This document shows, piece after piece, positions 44,857-57,177 of a stretch of 57,347 bases of DNA. Position 1 is the first letter of the stretch. Every line of letters starts with the position of its first letter. The stretch is from NCBI GenBank assembly GCA_950295325.1, contig OX485808.1, positions 34,063,180-34,120,526 on the forward strand, given 5' to 3'. The notes below the pieces were generated by a model. The model did no database searches. It was not told the origin of the DNA and was given only the letters and a program-made list of their open reading frames with translations. Source of the DNA: Polytrichum commune. Lineage: Eukaryota; Streptophyta; Polytrichopsida; Polytrichales; Polytrichaceae. The position numbers were made by a program, and so were the translations under genes.

Positions 44857-45260
44857 TTAGTCTACTGGGATTGGGGATTGTTTCTTTTTGAGTTTTCTTT
44901 TGTTGTTGATAATGTGTGTTAAGTATATGATGGAGATTTGTGAGAGGGAATCCTGGAGTTTGTGATTTTTTTGGGTAGGGATTTTAAGTTTTGTCAAGCT
45001 TTTGGTGGTTGGGGTGTGGATGGTGCCACCGATTCCGGATTTTATGATTATGGGTGGGAGGACTTGCCATCCTTGTTGGGTGAGTGGTGGGAGGAGTCCG
45101 GTGTGTTTGTGAAGTTTCCTTGTTGTGGCCTCCGAGAGGAATCTATCCTTGTAGTATGTAAATTCAAAGAGTTGCACTTTTAGGTTGGGGTTTGGTGAGA
45201 ATGAGGGTTTGGATGTAGGTGTTGCTCCAAGGAGTAGCAAAGCTACACTAAGTACATCAT
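44857..45260 (-). pseudogene. C-terminal fragment of a second LINE ORF2
   Basis: The minus-strand frame reads NLKVQLFEFTYYKDRF, then LTQQGWQVLPPIIIKSG, GGTIHTPTTKSL and a stop after KKKQSPIPVD. It matches the large element's C-terminus (NLTVQFIEFTYTNDRF, ISQHGWKIDPLIVITVG, GTTHTPSMKQL, NNQAIPIE) along its whole length. Upstream, similarity fades at about 45260, close to where the LRR sequence begins. Related to, but clearly diverged from, the element at 3.3-18.1 kb. Confidence 0.8.
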
Positions 45261-45402
45261 TTATGGTATTTAGTTTCACATACACTAATTGTGAAGGGCC
45301 TAAACTAGGTGCCTGGAGGTGCCAAAGTGTCAAATATGCTAATTCCCAATGTGACACTATTTGTCAACATAAGTAACTTCTTTAAGTGAAAAATATTGCA
45401 TC

Positions 45403-47115
45403 ATGGCATTTAGCATAGCACATTGTGATCCTGAGATGATATGTTTGTGTTTTAGTATGCAAGGGGAAGATATTATTGAGCATACTAATGGAAAATATAC
45501 ATTAGACTTGAATGGTTGTGAGAATTTGAAGGCATTACCAAAGACATTGGGCAACTTGATTTCATTGATTACATTGGACTTGAGTGGTTGCTTGAGTTTG
45601 AAGGAATTACTAGAGACATTGGACAATTTGACTTCATTGGTTACATTGGACTTTAGTAGTTGCTTCAACTTGAAGTAATCACTGAGACACTGGGCAACTT
45701 GACTTCATTGGTTACATTGAACCTGAGCCATTGCTCTAAGTTAAGGGAATGACATGAGATATTGGGCATGTTGACTTCATTGGTTAATTTGAGCTTGAAA
45801 GATTATAGAAAAATTTGAGGAATTACCAAAGACGTTGGGCAACTTGACCTCATTGGTTACATTGGACTTGAATGGTTACAAGAATTTGAAGGAATTACCA
45901 AAGGCATTTGACAACTTGACTTCATTAGTATGTTGGACTTGTCTGAGTGCTCAAACTTGAAGAAATTACCAGTGACATTGGGCAACTTGACTTCATTGGT
46001 TATATTGTATAGATTGGACTTGAGTGGGTGCGAGATTTTGGAGGAATTACCAAAGACATTGGGCAACTTGACTTCATTAGTTACATTGTACTTGATTGGT
46101 TGCATTATACATTTTGAAATTATTACCGGAGGCATTTAGTAACTTGACATCATTCGATAAATTCAATTTGAGTATTTGCAAAAACCTAAATGAATTACTA
46201 GACATTGGGGAACTTGACTTCATTGCCTGAGTTGAACTTGTATCATTATAAAAAGTTGAAGGGATTACCGGGGACTTTGGGCAACTTGATTTCATTGGTT
46301 ACATTGGATTTGAGTGGTTGTGGGAATTTGGAGGAATTACCATAAACATTTGGCAACTTGACTTTGTTGGTTACATTGCACTTGAGTAGTTGCAAGAATT
46401 TAAAGAAGTTACCTTGGACATTGGGGAACTTGACTTCATTGGTGACATTCAAATTAGTTGGTTGCCTCACGGGTAGATCACTCTAAGGCATTTTTGTGCA
46501 CCACGTGCGGCTAGGGTTTTTTTGTTTTGGGGCTATTTACCTTCAAGGGCTGAATTAAAGCCTCCCTATAATTACTTAAATTTCAAAAATGGCCCATTTG
46601 TTTGCACCCTTCCATTACTTATATTGTCCAAGTCATTGCAATTTTTTGTACTCTATATTCTTTTTAAGCCATTTTTGGACACACGGAAATCCCAATTATC
46701 ATCCATCCCCATGAATCCTAAACCCATTTACATACCATACTAAACATACCTTCTAGGATCCTTATCTTCAGCCCCTATATTAATTTTACAAAAAAAATAA
46801 TGGCCCACGTTTTATGTCCATCTAACTTACTTATAATGGGATTGTCTACATTTAATGGCCCCTTCATTATTTGGAATTCCTTTATAATTTTTATTTCAAA
46901 TGATTTTAATCCTCTCTATATTATGCCGCACGTCGTTTTTAAAATGCACTAAGTGATCTACCCGTGGGTTGCCTGAACATGAAGGAGGTACCAGAGGCAT
47001 TGGGCAACTTGACTTCATTGGTTACATTGGACTTGAGTGGTTGCGAGAATTTGGAGGAATTATTGGAGACATTGGGCAATTTGACTTCATTGGTTACATT
47101 GCACTTGAGTAATTA
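45403..47115 (+). pseudogene. Decayed leucine-rich-repeat array (NLR-type LRR)
   Basis: About fifteen tandem 72-bp units each encode 24 residues of the form LPKTLGNLTSLVTLDLSGC. This is the plant cytoplasmic LRR type found at the C-terminus of TIR-NBS-LRR and related resistance proteins, where it helps recognise ligands. Units are very similar to each other, pointing to recent expansion, but the frame is lost several times (stops near 45678 and 45730, and single-base shifts near 45930 and 46130). No NBS or TIR domain is seen upstream. The array is split by a 499-bp transposon (46468-46966). It lies between two LINE ORF2 fragments that are on the opposite strand. Confidence 0.8.
46468..46966. 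mobile_element. 499-bp hAT-like MITE with exact 8-bp target duplication
   Basis: Inverted ends begin CACGGGTAGATCACT and continue imperfectly through CATTTT...ACGTGCGGC (about 42 bp). The eight bases GGTTGCCT stand immediately before (46460-46467) and after (46967-46974). Removing the element and one duplicate restores the LRR unit reading LVGCLNMKEVPEALGN. An 8-bp duplication and CA-initial ends fit the hAT superfamily. The interior has no transposase. Confidence 0.88.
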
Positions 47116-47233
47116 GAAGAATTGTGTCCAAGTGAACTATGCCTTGTGTTGATGATTACCTCTTAGTTCACTTTCACTTTAACTATCACCCTCAATGGCA
47201 ATGTTGTTTGGCTGCAAATTGGATGCCATTGGG

Positions 47234-47506
47234 TTAGTACCAATTGTCTTTTAAATATTGTGTACTCTGGTTCCACTGGCACCTGGCAATGGCAAACTTC
47301 AACGCTTTGGTGACTGGTCGGTGGGTATCAGGTGCATATTTTTGTGTTGTGGGTATGCATTCTACGTAGAAGGGTTTTTGATGGGTGGGTTTTTCAAAGT
47401 TTCCGCATATGGTGTGGTGGCTCTTTACCTTCACAAGCACATTGATGGCTTGCATTTTGTGAGCTTTGCCTACTGAGGTTGGGGTTGAGTATATGAACAT
47501 TTGCAA
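47234..47506 (-). pseudogene. Possible RNase H-region fragment of the second LINE copy
   Basis: The frame contains LVKVKSHHTICGN, similar to IYKVKAHTNIDGN of the intact element's RNase H. Further on, THRPVTKALKFAIA...YLKDNWY resembles KKRYRFAAKAYEF...YFQKDTWPG. Spacing and strand fit a LINE copy whose C-terminus is at 44857-45260. The match is weak and based on eye alignment only. Confidence 0.4.
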
Positions 47507-49860
47507 TAGGCACTTCCTACTTAGCGTGAGTTTGTTGGAACTGGTGTGTGTGTGTGTGTGGAGCTAAGGTGATTTTTATATCCTCAAAGAGACTTAAGGA
47601 GTTTAGTGAGCTATATGATTAGGGTATAGGGGTCAAGGTGATAATAATTTTTTTTAATTCAAGTACATTTAACAAACTTCCTTCCTTTGGTATCTTGGTT
47701 CAATTAGTAATTTGTCTTGATTAATTTAGTGGTGATTTGATCCATGTAGGATGATGAAGATGAAGGTACTACAAAAAAATGTAGGGGAGGTCATGGTAGC
47801 ATGGTGGCGGATTTGTTGCAATAAGAGTAGCTTGAGGAGAGTGGACAAATGTAGCAAAAATTGGTTGTTAGGTATGGTCACTTGAAAACATGTTCCTTTC
47901 AACAACCCTCAACTTTCAGAAGTGCCTATCGTATTTTGTAAAGTGAAATGAGGTTTAAGGTTTGTGTTCTCTTTCCAGGTTTGCGTCATGGTTGCATAGC
48001 TTTGAAAATTGTGCTAAGTTGTCATGTACATTTGTGCTCACCATGTTAGAAATTAGGGTATTTTTGAAAAGGGTGCCATTTGAACCCATAGCTTCAGTAG
48101 AGAATCCTAAAGAGTTTAAACCCCTAATTGTTGAACCCCTAAACCACGCTACCTTAATGAGGAATGGTAGGCCATTCCGAAGTACTTCCAATGAAAGATT
48201 ATCTCCTCTTTAGGCTACTCTACTGAAGGCATCAATCAAATTGATCATTTTTTATTTATTCTTATTCATGCATTAGACATAAGGGTGCAAGAGAGTTTCA
48301 TCGTAAAGTGGATTAAAATTTTTATAACATGTTTGCTTTGCATATTTGACATTGCAGAGTTAAACAACCAACCTTTGCAACAATTGGATTTTTTTTAGAG
48401 ATACTGACAATCGGCAACTGTTAATTTCTTCACATAAGATGACTCTATGGGGTTTGTTGGATCAAAGGATGGAATGCTAGTGTAGTGGAATATTGAAATT
48501 GGGCAAAGTGATAATTACAAATTTCTTTTAGTTCCATCTCTTGCAAATGGCAGACATGCACATGGAAAGAAAGGGGTACAAAGGGAAGTAAACACATACT
48601 AATAATGGCATTGAGTTATAATGGAAGATACTTAGCTTCAATGGACCTGGACATTGTGGTTCATCTTTGGGATACATGAGCTTGTCAACATCTTCGGGTT
48701 CATCATAATCCCTTATTATCTAGGTCTTCTATGCTTTAGGAGAGAATTTCTCCCAACACTTACCCTATATTTATGTTGTGCAAGATTGGTTCAAAGTGGG
48801 GAATATTTGAGTAGGCTCCGTGCACAATCCAAGTCATTGGAGGGTTGCTCTTGAGCTTAGATAAAATTTCTTGCGGCTTCTACGACTTGAATATCTCTAT
48901 GTATGGTTATGCCACCAAGTCTATAACATAGGCTGAATAGAGTTTGACCTCAACATTTGGAATTGCAATCAAGGCAAGGCGCCATTGCTCAATATCCTCA
49001 CCAAATACTTGCAAGGTACAACTTCTAACCTTGTAATTTGGAAGCAAATATAAATGTGTCATCCAATTGGTCTTACTTCACATTGCAGTGGCCTTGTATG
49101 TCGAATTCTTAAGATAGGAGAAATCTTCGGGTAATTCTTGGGGTCTCATCTTTGTTGATACATCTTATGACAAGTGGTCTCTTAAGCCAAAGTCAAAGAG
49201 GGGCTCTTCAATTTTTGCACATTGTGATGTATAGTTTTTAATCAATAATTGATGGTAAATATGAAGAGATGTCAACAACAGAGTTGTTTGGAGGAGCCCA
49301 CATCCATTACATTTTTCAAGCTAATTTTGCTTGGAGGTTATTAGAATTGGGGCATTACCATGTATTTCCTAGTTTATTGACACAACAAACATGAAATAAT
49401 CGTATGCACCCCAATTCACTAGTTTTCTTCGTTACTTTGCTTCTATATTTTGCTATTGTTTCTCTTTGCGGTATAGTGAAACATTCTTACCACTTTAGCA
49501 ATACTTGTTGTTAGGAAGTGATGTTACAATTATCCAACATTCATAGGCCTAGTACTCACATTTGCTTCAGTACAATGTTGTTTGAACTATTTTAATATGT
49601 AAGCTAATCTTAGGATTGCATTGAAATTCCCATGGATGTAAGTTTTTTTTATCAAAGTTATGTTGTTTTGAACTAGGATGTTTGACAAATCTCATTTAGT
49701 GTTCAATTTCAAATTCAGAATGTCATGTGACATCATCAAAAACAAAAATAAATGTCAATTGACATCTACATTCTCTTCTAAAATGTCACCTCAATATCAC
49801 ATGCCTAGTAGTACGTGTTGTTTCAATTTCTAACCCTCTTGCAAATCCACTCTCTTGTTC
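47507..49860. other. No gene recognised
   Basis: AT-rich, with short open frames on both strands but no recognisable domain, TIR pair or tandem array. A short (GT)n tract is at about 47545-47562. Confidence 0.45.
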
Positions 49861-49879
49861 TAGGGTTAGTGATTCAAAT

Positions 49880-52085
49880 GAAGTAATGTCTATTGCAATC
49901 ACAAATTGTGTCAACTAAGGTCATACCAATGTATAGGGAAGGAGAGGTGAAATTGCGCAAAGCATTGAAGGATCACGAATGGGACTTCAAGTCTTACGAT
50001 TGTTATGGCAAAGCTATTGTGGTTCTCAATTATTGGGAGTGCAAAAAGATTTTGGAGGGATTGATGAACAACATACAAAGGAGAGAGTTTCAAATATTTT
50101 TTCCAATTTCAAAGAAAGTCACATCATGAATAATCAACACATTAGAAGTTGGTGTTTGAGGAAGGGTCCGTATTGGTGCAATCATCCATAATCAATTGCA
50201 AAAGGAAAAAAAATTGTCATCCTCACCTCAGAAGATCATAAGCAGTTGGTGTTGGAAGTTGTAGACATATTAAATGTTGTCAATGATAACATTGACCTTA
50301 CCAACTAAACTTTTGAAGTGATTAGAGGAGATGTCCAAACAACAAAATTGAAGAGCTTTTGGTGAAAATCAAAGTGTGTTATTTGCAATGACATATTTAA
50401 CATATGCCCACCAAAAAACAATTTTTGGAAATCATCTTGAAGAACTACGTTGGAGGGAGTAGACATGTTGAGAAGGTGTTGGAGGTTGCTAGATTGGGAA
50501 GGGATGCCTTGAGGTTTGGCAAGAAAGGAGACCAACAAAGTCTTTAGGAGACAACTCCCAATCAAGCTAAAACAAATTGCATGTATTCTTTGGCCATGTT
50601 GCAAACAACCCCGAGGTAAATCTATCGCATTTCATGAATCGATATGAATCCAAAACTTAAGTATGTTGGGTTTTAGGGGTCCAGTTGTAGTCTATGTTGG
50701 GAAATTCTTTGAAGTAGAGGGTTTGTTGTTTGATACAAAACATGGTCAGAGTTGGTATGTTGAACCTTGGTTGAAAGAGGTTATTGTGGTGGATGGTAAA
50801 TGTGTAAAAATCAATGGAACATTTAGACATTAGAGTTGCCTTCGTGTGTCCATGAGTAATGAACCTTGGGTTGGTCTAACTTGCAATATGTGTGCAAATA
50901 TCATTTTTAAGACAAACTTTAGGTTAAGGGTGGTAAGGGAAGATAAATCTCTTGAAAATTGAGGATCACAAACTACTAAGGGTGGAATACGAATTGGTTA
51001 TTTGTCCTTACATGAATTGATCACACATAGTAATTCAATGTCAAAAATTTTGAAAATTGAGCGCTTATATTATTGGGCAACAAAGCTAAGGATCACTCAA
51101 TTAAAAGTGAAGCATCCAATCCTAAAAGAATTTGCAATTGTTGCCTCTAATGAATACAATTTGCATAAGTTTTGTGGAGACATCTTGAGTGCACATAGGT
51201 TTGGTGCATTTGGGGGTAGACTAACATTATGGGATTTCAAGGGAGATGTAACATCTAATTTGAATCGCATGATGGAGGGTTTCAAGTTTTTTGATAGCTT
51301 AAAGGCACTTGCCCAAGCTATGAAGGTCTATGAAGGTAGGAGGATGCGTGACTTTTTTGCATTGAACTATAATGGCCCAAGTTATAGTACTATCAAAAGG
51401 GATAAAAAAAAAAAAAAAACATACAACATGTGTTAGACGAGCATGGAGAGATCTTTGTAGTTGTAATTGAAATTTACAAGGATGCTAAAGTTGCACACGG
51501 GATCATTGGGCCAATTCTAGTCACACTAACTAAGGATGAGACAAATGTCAAATCTTGAGTATCTAATGAGCAACATTTTGACACCCTTGCTAGATTTTGT
51601 GGGCCCAAAGACAACCACATGTGTGTATTAGATTATAAACTAAACGTAGGCATTGGGGAGGACGGCTATAATAAAATCTTTGATTGTTTCCGTTCTAATA
51701 AATTGGGAGGTTTTGCAGGGGTTGTGACGGTGAGCCCACTCCATGACAAATTGCCAAGGTTGGTATTGTGTGTTTCTTCCATTTGTAATTGTTTTGAATC
51801 GCAATGGGTTAAAAATTAGTGGAGTAGAATTGAGAAATTATGGGATAAATATTGCAAGATTGTTGTTGGACCGATAATTGGACATGCAAGTAATGGGGAT
51901 TCATGGAGGTGGTAACTCATGCTTGTTGATTACAAGTCTATAGATAGGCAACATTTGAAGGTGGATTGGCCAGGGTGGATGTTTAGCGTTGAGTTAGATT
52001 CTAATGGTAATGGAATGGGGTTGCATGATCAAGAATTCATTCACAATGAAAAAAACTTACAAATCCCATTGACTCTCGTGTAAGA
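49880..52085 (+). pseudogene. Decayed protein-coding gene, probably transposon-derived
   Basis: Several open pieces in plus-strand frames follow each other: 49893-50129 (KLRKALKDHEWDFKSYDCYG), about 50660-50970 (GPVVVYVGKFFEVEGLLFDT and, further on, CNMCANIIFKT), 51002-51436 (RFGAFGGRLTLWDFKGD), and 51619-52085 (CVLDYKLNVGIGEDGYNKIF, VGPIIGHASNGDSWRW, GLHDQEFIHNEKNLQIPL). Together they look like one protein of 600-700 residues broken by stops and frameshifts. The block IIGHxSxGDxxRR...GLHDQDxIHNxKKLxNPL recalls large proteins of unclear function that are repeated in genomes of early-diverging plants; an H-D-Q-D-x-I-H core could belong to a DDE-type nuclease. I cannot name the family with confidence. 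Confidence 0.45.
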
Positions 52086-54180
52086 ACACCACAGTTGGAA
52101 TTTGTTGTAGATTCAAATGTATAGTTTTGAATCACTTTCATGGACACTAAGCAGGGATCGGGTTCTGTCCACTTTACCGTGCTTGCACCCATACATGTGT
52201 GGGTGTAAATATGCTTTACTCATGTCTAATTGAGAATTACTCCCATCCTCAAGGCATAGTTAATATGATCAAATTGCAAGAAAAACATTCTCAATATCTT
52301 CATGTGTACTAAATCTGATATACTAATTTCTAATACTATCCTCATAATTTGTTCCCCAAAATGATGGCATTAATATTTCAAAACCTCCTTTGTTCATCGA
52401 GGATTTTCAAATTAATGTCTAGTGCCTACCTTATCCCGTGGGTTATCTACCCTATTCTTATGGCTTATACACCTTAAAACCATGCAATTTCTGGGTAATT
52501 TTGTGTGGTTCCTATCTCCGTGGTTGCTTTCCCCTTCTATTCCCGGTTTAGCTTCCATCGCCTCATTTCTAGTTCCTAGGTTGCCTTCGTCGTTGAAAGT
52601 TCATCCTAGCTATGGTGGTTTGTTGCGACAACTTGTAGCTCTCTTAAAGGCTCCATACTTACTTGTTGGCCGCTTGTAACTAATGTCCTTCTCCATGTGC
52701 TTTTGTCCATGGTCTACAAACCAACCCTTTGGCTTTGATTATGGTATATACATTATCACGTGCTTCTTCTTTTCTTCCAAAGCAATAGTACGCACTTTCT
52801 TAATCTATGCCATGCCACTTGAAACCCTACGTAATGGCAAACAAACATTAGTATCAACTAACCCTAATATTTCTTTGTTATAAGGTTTTTGTGGCGATCC
52901 CCAACATAGTCCCCACAATGTTGAGGTCGCCTCTTAATCGTTAGGCTACCCCAACCTCAGACGGTGTAACTTACTACTCATTAGTTTACACAAAACTTTC
53001 AACTCCAAAGGATTGCGTTAGCTCTAAAACCTTGATGTCTTAATTCCTTTGCATGTGGTGTGTTTGAGTGGTGGTATCTTCCATGTATACTTTGAACTCC
53101 TTCAAAATATCTCATGATCACATCTATGTATGTCCTATTATTTAATTTGTAAAACTTTGATGCATTTCAAACTTTATCCTTTGAAACTTTCTTGAAAGCT
53201 TTTGTGTGCTCAAGACATGCAAGGTTATGTTCTCCTAGAATACTAATGTCAAGGTTAAGTGTCACTTAAAATATTAAAAATCACATTTCTCAATACCCCC
53301 CACTTTCACATTATGTTTAATATGAATATCTATGACTGAGTCCCAATTTATAAGTACTAAGTTACTTGCTCAACTACTACTATTCTAATCCTGTACTCGT
53401 TCATACTAGGTTTTCTTAATTAATCGTGAATTGTAATATCTAGTTTCCCTTTATTAAAATATGGACATTTGTGAGGTGAAATCTCATATATGAAGTCTTG
53501 AGTAGGAGTTGCCGAGTGACTTAGCCTACTCAACAACTACTCATGTGATTGATCTTTTCGTCTTTTTTTTCGTGTGATGATCCTTGCCGTGTCAAATCGA
53601 CCTTGTATGCTTCTTAATTTTGGTGATTAATCTAACCATGTATTTGCAATTCTATATGTGAGGGCACCACATACCTTGGTAATTGATTATGGCATCTAAG
53701 CTTCATGACTTCACATCTCAACTAATTCCGATTGTCAAGGTTTGAATTCAGACATCGATGTTTTGGATCGCGTCTTTTGATTGCTTGGTTGAAATAAAAA
53801 AGCTTCTTTTTATCTTAATTAGTCCGGTTGATTAATTCTTTAAGAAATTCCCTCCTTGAAATTGACGAGGGTTGATCAATTACTCTTCAAGTACCTCTTA
53901 GACTAATTCCTCTTCTTACATGTGCGCAATCGAAGTTTAAATTCACCTTTTATTTGATTTTCCGAATTCTTACATGATCTTCAAATCCTAAGGCCTATCG
54001 GGTTCTAATATGCCCTTAAGTGCTTCATAAATACTTCACATCCATCTTCAAGTTCCTAGGTGGCACAATTCCCAAAGTCTCAAAGTAACTCAATTTCATA
54101 CTTTCTTTATGTATTCAAGCTCTCAAGTTTTTCAGGTGTCCCAGTATTTGTCTAAGTAAAAATCTTGAGCTTAAACTGGA
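52086..54180. other. No gene recognised
   Basis: Pyrimidine-rich on the plus strand in places (about 52400-52900) with many short homopolymers. Nothing beyond short, unsupported open frames. Confidence 0.45.
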
Positions 54181-54186
54181 TGTAGC

Positions 54187-54225
54187 GGGCCCTGTGCCCG
54201 CGCAGGGCCTTAAACCCTAAACCCT
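54187..54225 (+). promoter_or_regulatory. Telo-box and GGGCCC element upstream of BRX1
   Basis: AAACCCTAAACCCT at 54212-54225 is a tandem telo-box. GGGCCC at 54187-54192 resembles the site II (TGGGCY) core, and GGCCCTG...CAGGGCC around it is an inverted repeat. In plants this pair is typical of promoters of ribosomal-protein and ribosome-biogenesis genes, and the next gene is BRX1, starting 163 bp downstream. Confidence 0.7.
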
Positions 54226-54387
54226 CGTCCTGCTCTTGCGCTGCTTCCTGGTGCCCTCGGCGAAGAGGCCACTCTGTTTGCATTCACAGACAGCTTGGAG
54301 AATCCTCACAGGTGTCCAACAGATTGACACAGACTCGGAGGAGGAGGAGGAGGAATATCGAGAGGAGGCAGACCTAAACAAACAATC

Positions 54388-57177
54388 ATGGCCAAGAAGC
54401 GCAAGCAGCCGCAGCAGGCGGCCGTTGCTCCTCTTCCCGTTGTGGAGGCTGAGCCTCCCCGCAAGCGCACTTTGCTTGGACTCGTGCCTGCTTCCAATGG
54501 AACTACTGCACCGGAAGAGAAATCCGAGTCTGACACCCCCGTTGCGTTCCGGAACAAGGAAAAAACCCTCGTGCTTTGCTCACGTCGTATTACGTTCAGG
54601 TGCGTCTCTTTTCCGTTGCTTCTGGAATTGTGTCTTGTTGTTTAATCTCTCGTGCGTGGCAGGAGCATGGAACGTGTTTCGAGTTCAAACTTTCGCTGCC
54701 GTTCTGTTGCAAGAGTTAGCGGTTCCTGTTAATGTCGTCTATCTGAATTAGGGTTGAGGGTATAAGATTTAAGGATTTCTACGTTTTAATGTGAGGTTTT
54801 CTCCGAGCGATGGACAATATAATGCAAGATTCTTTCTTGCGATTTTTGACAAATAATAACCTGAAGAAAGCGATGTATGTCAACGATGAGGCGATTTTTC
54901 CCGTCCAGGGGGCAGGGAGAATTTTGGAGATAACCAGCTTAGATCCTGAATGTTTCAAGTAAACCCGTCTATGGAGTAGTCTATCGGTTATGCTTAAGAA
55001 TACTATAAGATGTGTGATTTATTGAATTGAAAGTGGTTAGTATTTTTGCGAGAGGTTTCAAAATTGATTCGGTTTATTTGCCATTTCAATCGGTGAGCTT
55101 CAAGTAGTTGTGGATTCTCCCCGTTCCTTTCTCCTATCAGGCCTTTTGATGTATTCTTTCTGGATATATGCAGATACCGGCATTTGATGATGGACGTCAT
55201 GTCGCTGCTGCCACATAGCAAGAAGGATGTGAAGGTTCAGGGAAAAGACAACAAAGCTGCTACTCTCAATGAACTGGCTGATTTGAAGAGCTGCTCAAGC
55301 TGTCTTCTATTTGAGGTGACCCCATTTTTCACTTTTTGACCAGCAGGGTTGAAAGATGAGGATGTTTTGAAAGCGTCTCTGTTGTTTGAATTGTGTTGAA
55401 GCTTGAGATGTCGCCTGGGTTCTGTTGAGGAAGAGTATTTTTTTCGGTCGAAGATAGCGGTTGGGTCTGTCACAATGAAATGAAGAGGTGCATATTATTT
55501 TGACACTTGCACACAAATGTCCCTCCAAGTGTGGCACTTGATGATCAAAGCAAATAGACAGCGTTGGAATCTTGTTACCTCCATGGATCATTCAGGCAAT
55601 GGTATGATACATTGGCCTCTACAGTTCGAAGGTCAGGATTTTAGTCCTAAATAGCTGTTACAGCTTTCTACAACTTAAAACTGGCTACACTAGTCTTGCA
55701 TGAGTGCATTTAAATTCAATTTGCCCTCACAGAGGGGTTGCACATGGTTATATCATGGTCAATTCGTTGTGCTTTCCTTTTCAAAAAAGGAATTTAGACA
55801 GGAGTTACTACCCTTACTTAACAGAAACATTCTAACAGTAGCCTTCCTGATTGCATGCATGAGGACTTGTATGAATGGCAATACATGTGCTTCTGTTATG
55901 TTGCTTTGTAAGTCTATTGGGGAAATTTGGACAAGTGTCTCCAAGTCAAGGTTGTGAACACTCACTGGGGTAACTGAGTGCCTTAATTCTGAAGCAGTGG
56001 AGGGTGATATGATTTGTGGCTGAAGGGAGATAAGTTTAGAGGGATGTGTTAGTTAGTGGAGCGTTCACAAATGTGCTGTTGACATTGTTATTGGGTATAT
56101 GGTGGAACAGTGCAGGAAGAAGAAGGATTTGTATGTTTGGATTTCAAAAGCACCAAGTGGGCCTTCTGCCAAGTTTTTACTGAAAGCAGGTGTGTAATTT
56201 GTTGGAAGCATTTATTTACGCATCATCTGAGGTACTAAGATAGGATGACATTTGACTGTCACAACATTGAAGGGACTGAAATAGGACATTTGAATGCAGT
56301 TCACACAACAGAGGAGCTGAAACTTACAGGAAACCATTTGAGAGGGTCAAGACCTCTTCTTTCGTTTTCTAGTGAATTTAATGAGCATCCACACCTGCAG
56401 CTTCTCAAGGAACTTCTCACACAGGTATTATACATGTTTAAATTAAAGGCAACATGTTTCCTTCACACTCTGTTGAATTGCAAGACAGTGGTTGAAATGC
56501 GTAAGGTTTTTTTTTTCCCTTTTCACCTTTTAGTGATGCATGGTGCTTGAAGGACCCAGTGGATTTCAATGTTAGGAATAGGTTTTCATAATTAAGATCA
56601 CATCTGTAAGATTGGGTCTCATGGTCTCAGGTATTCTGCACTCCAAAAGATCATCGCAAATCAAAACCGTTTTACGATCACGTTTTGACATTCTCCATCC
56701 TGGATAATCACATCTGGTTTCGCAATTATCAGGTCCGTGACTGCTTAACCTTTTACCTGTCTGGTTTGGATTGAACTCATATTTTCCCTGATTTGGCATG
56801 TACAGTTTAGTGGATGAATTATACTTCAAAGAAAATATTCAAGTCGGTTCTGTGATCTCAAGTATTCAGTTTGTCTATGAAAGTTTGGAGATTTTAAGGC
56901 ATCTCGGGGTTAAAGGCAGAGATTTTAAGTTGGACTCTATTGGGATTTATTCCCTCTTTGTTGTACTTGGTCTCAGCAAATGAATTGGGCAAAGTAGTGG
57001 GAATGGAGAAAATTGAATAAGGGTGTTTCTCATCATCATGCTTAATCTTGTATCAGGTAGATATGTTGCTTTCCTGATTCACATCTTGTTGATATGTATG
57101 TGCAGATATCAGTGCCCCATCAAAGTGCTACTGACAAGATAGAAAAGTCTGCGTTAGACAAGATGACTCTTATTGAG
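54388..57177 (+). CDS. BRX1: Ribosome biogenesis protein BRX1, 5' part (six exons, partial)
   Basis: Brix-domain nucleolar protein needed for assembly of the 60S ribosomal subunit. Exons: 54388-54599, 55174-55315, 56111-56189, 56300-56424, 56631-56732 and 57106-57177; all sites are GT-AG and the phases agree (70 codons +2; 1+47 codons; 26 codons +1; 2+41 codons; 34; 24). The first ~50 residues are basic/proline-rich (MAKKRKQPQQ). The Brix domain begins at about residue 62 with VLCSRRITFRYRHLMMDV, then LFFECRKKKDLYVWISKAPS, HTTEELKLTGNHLRGSRPLL, TPKDHRKSKPFYDHV and DNHIWFRNYQISVPH. The last visible residues, KMTLIE, precede the GPRF-type motif that would open the next exon, beyond the window. 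The ATG at 54388 is the first in frame in a good context. No lesions are seen. A telo-box lies upstream. Confidence 0.92.

Noticed and set aside
54236-54751. Longer plus-strand open frame overlapping BRX1 exon 1
   Set aside because: It is in a different frame from the Brix-domain protein and runs into intron 1.
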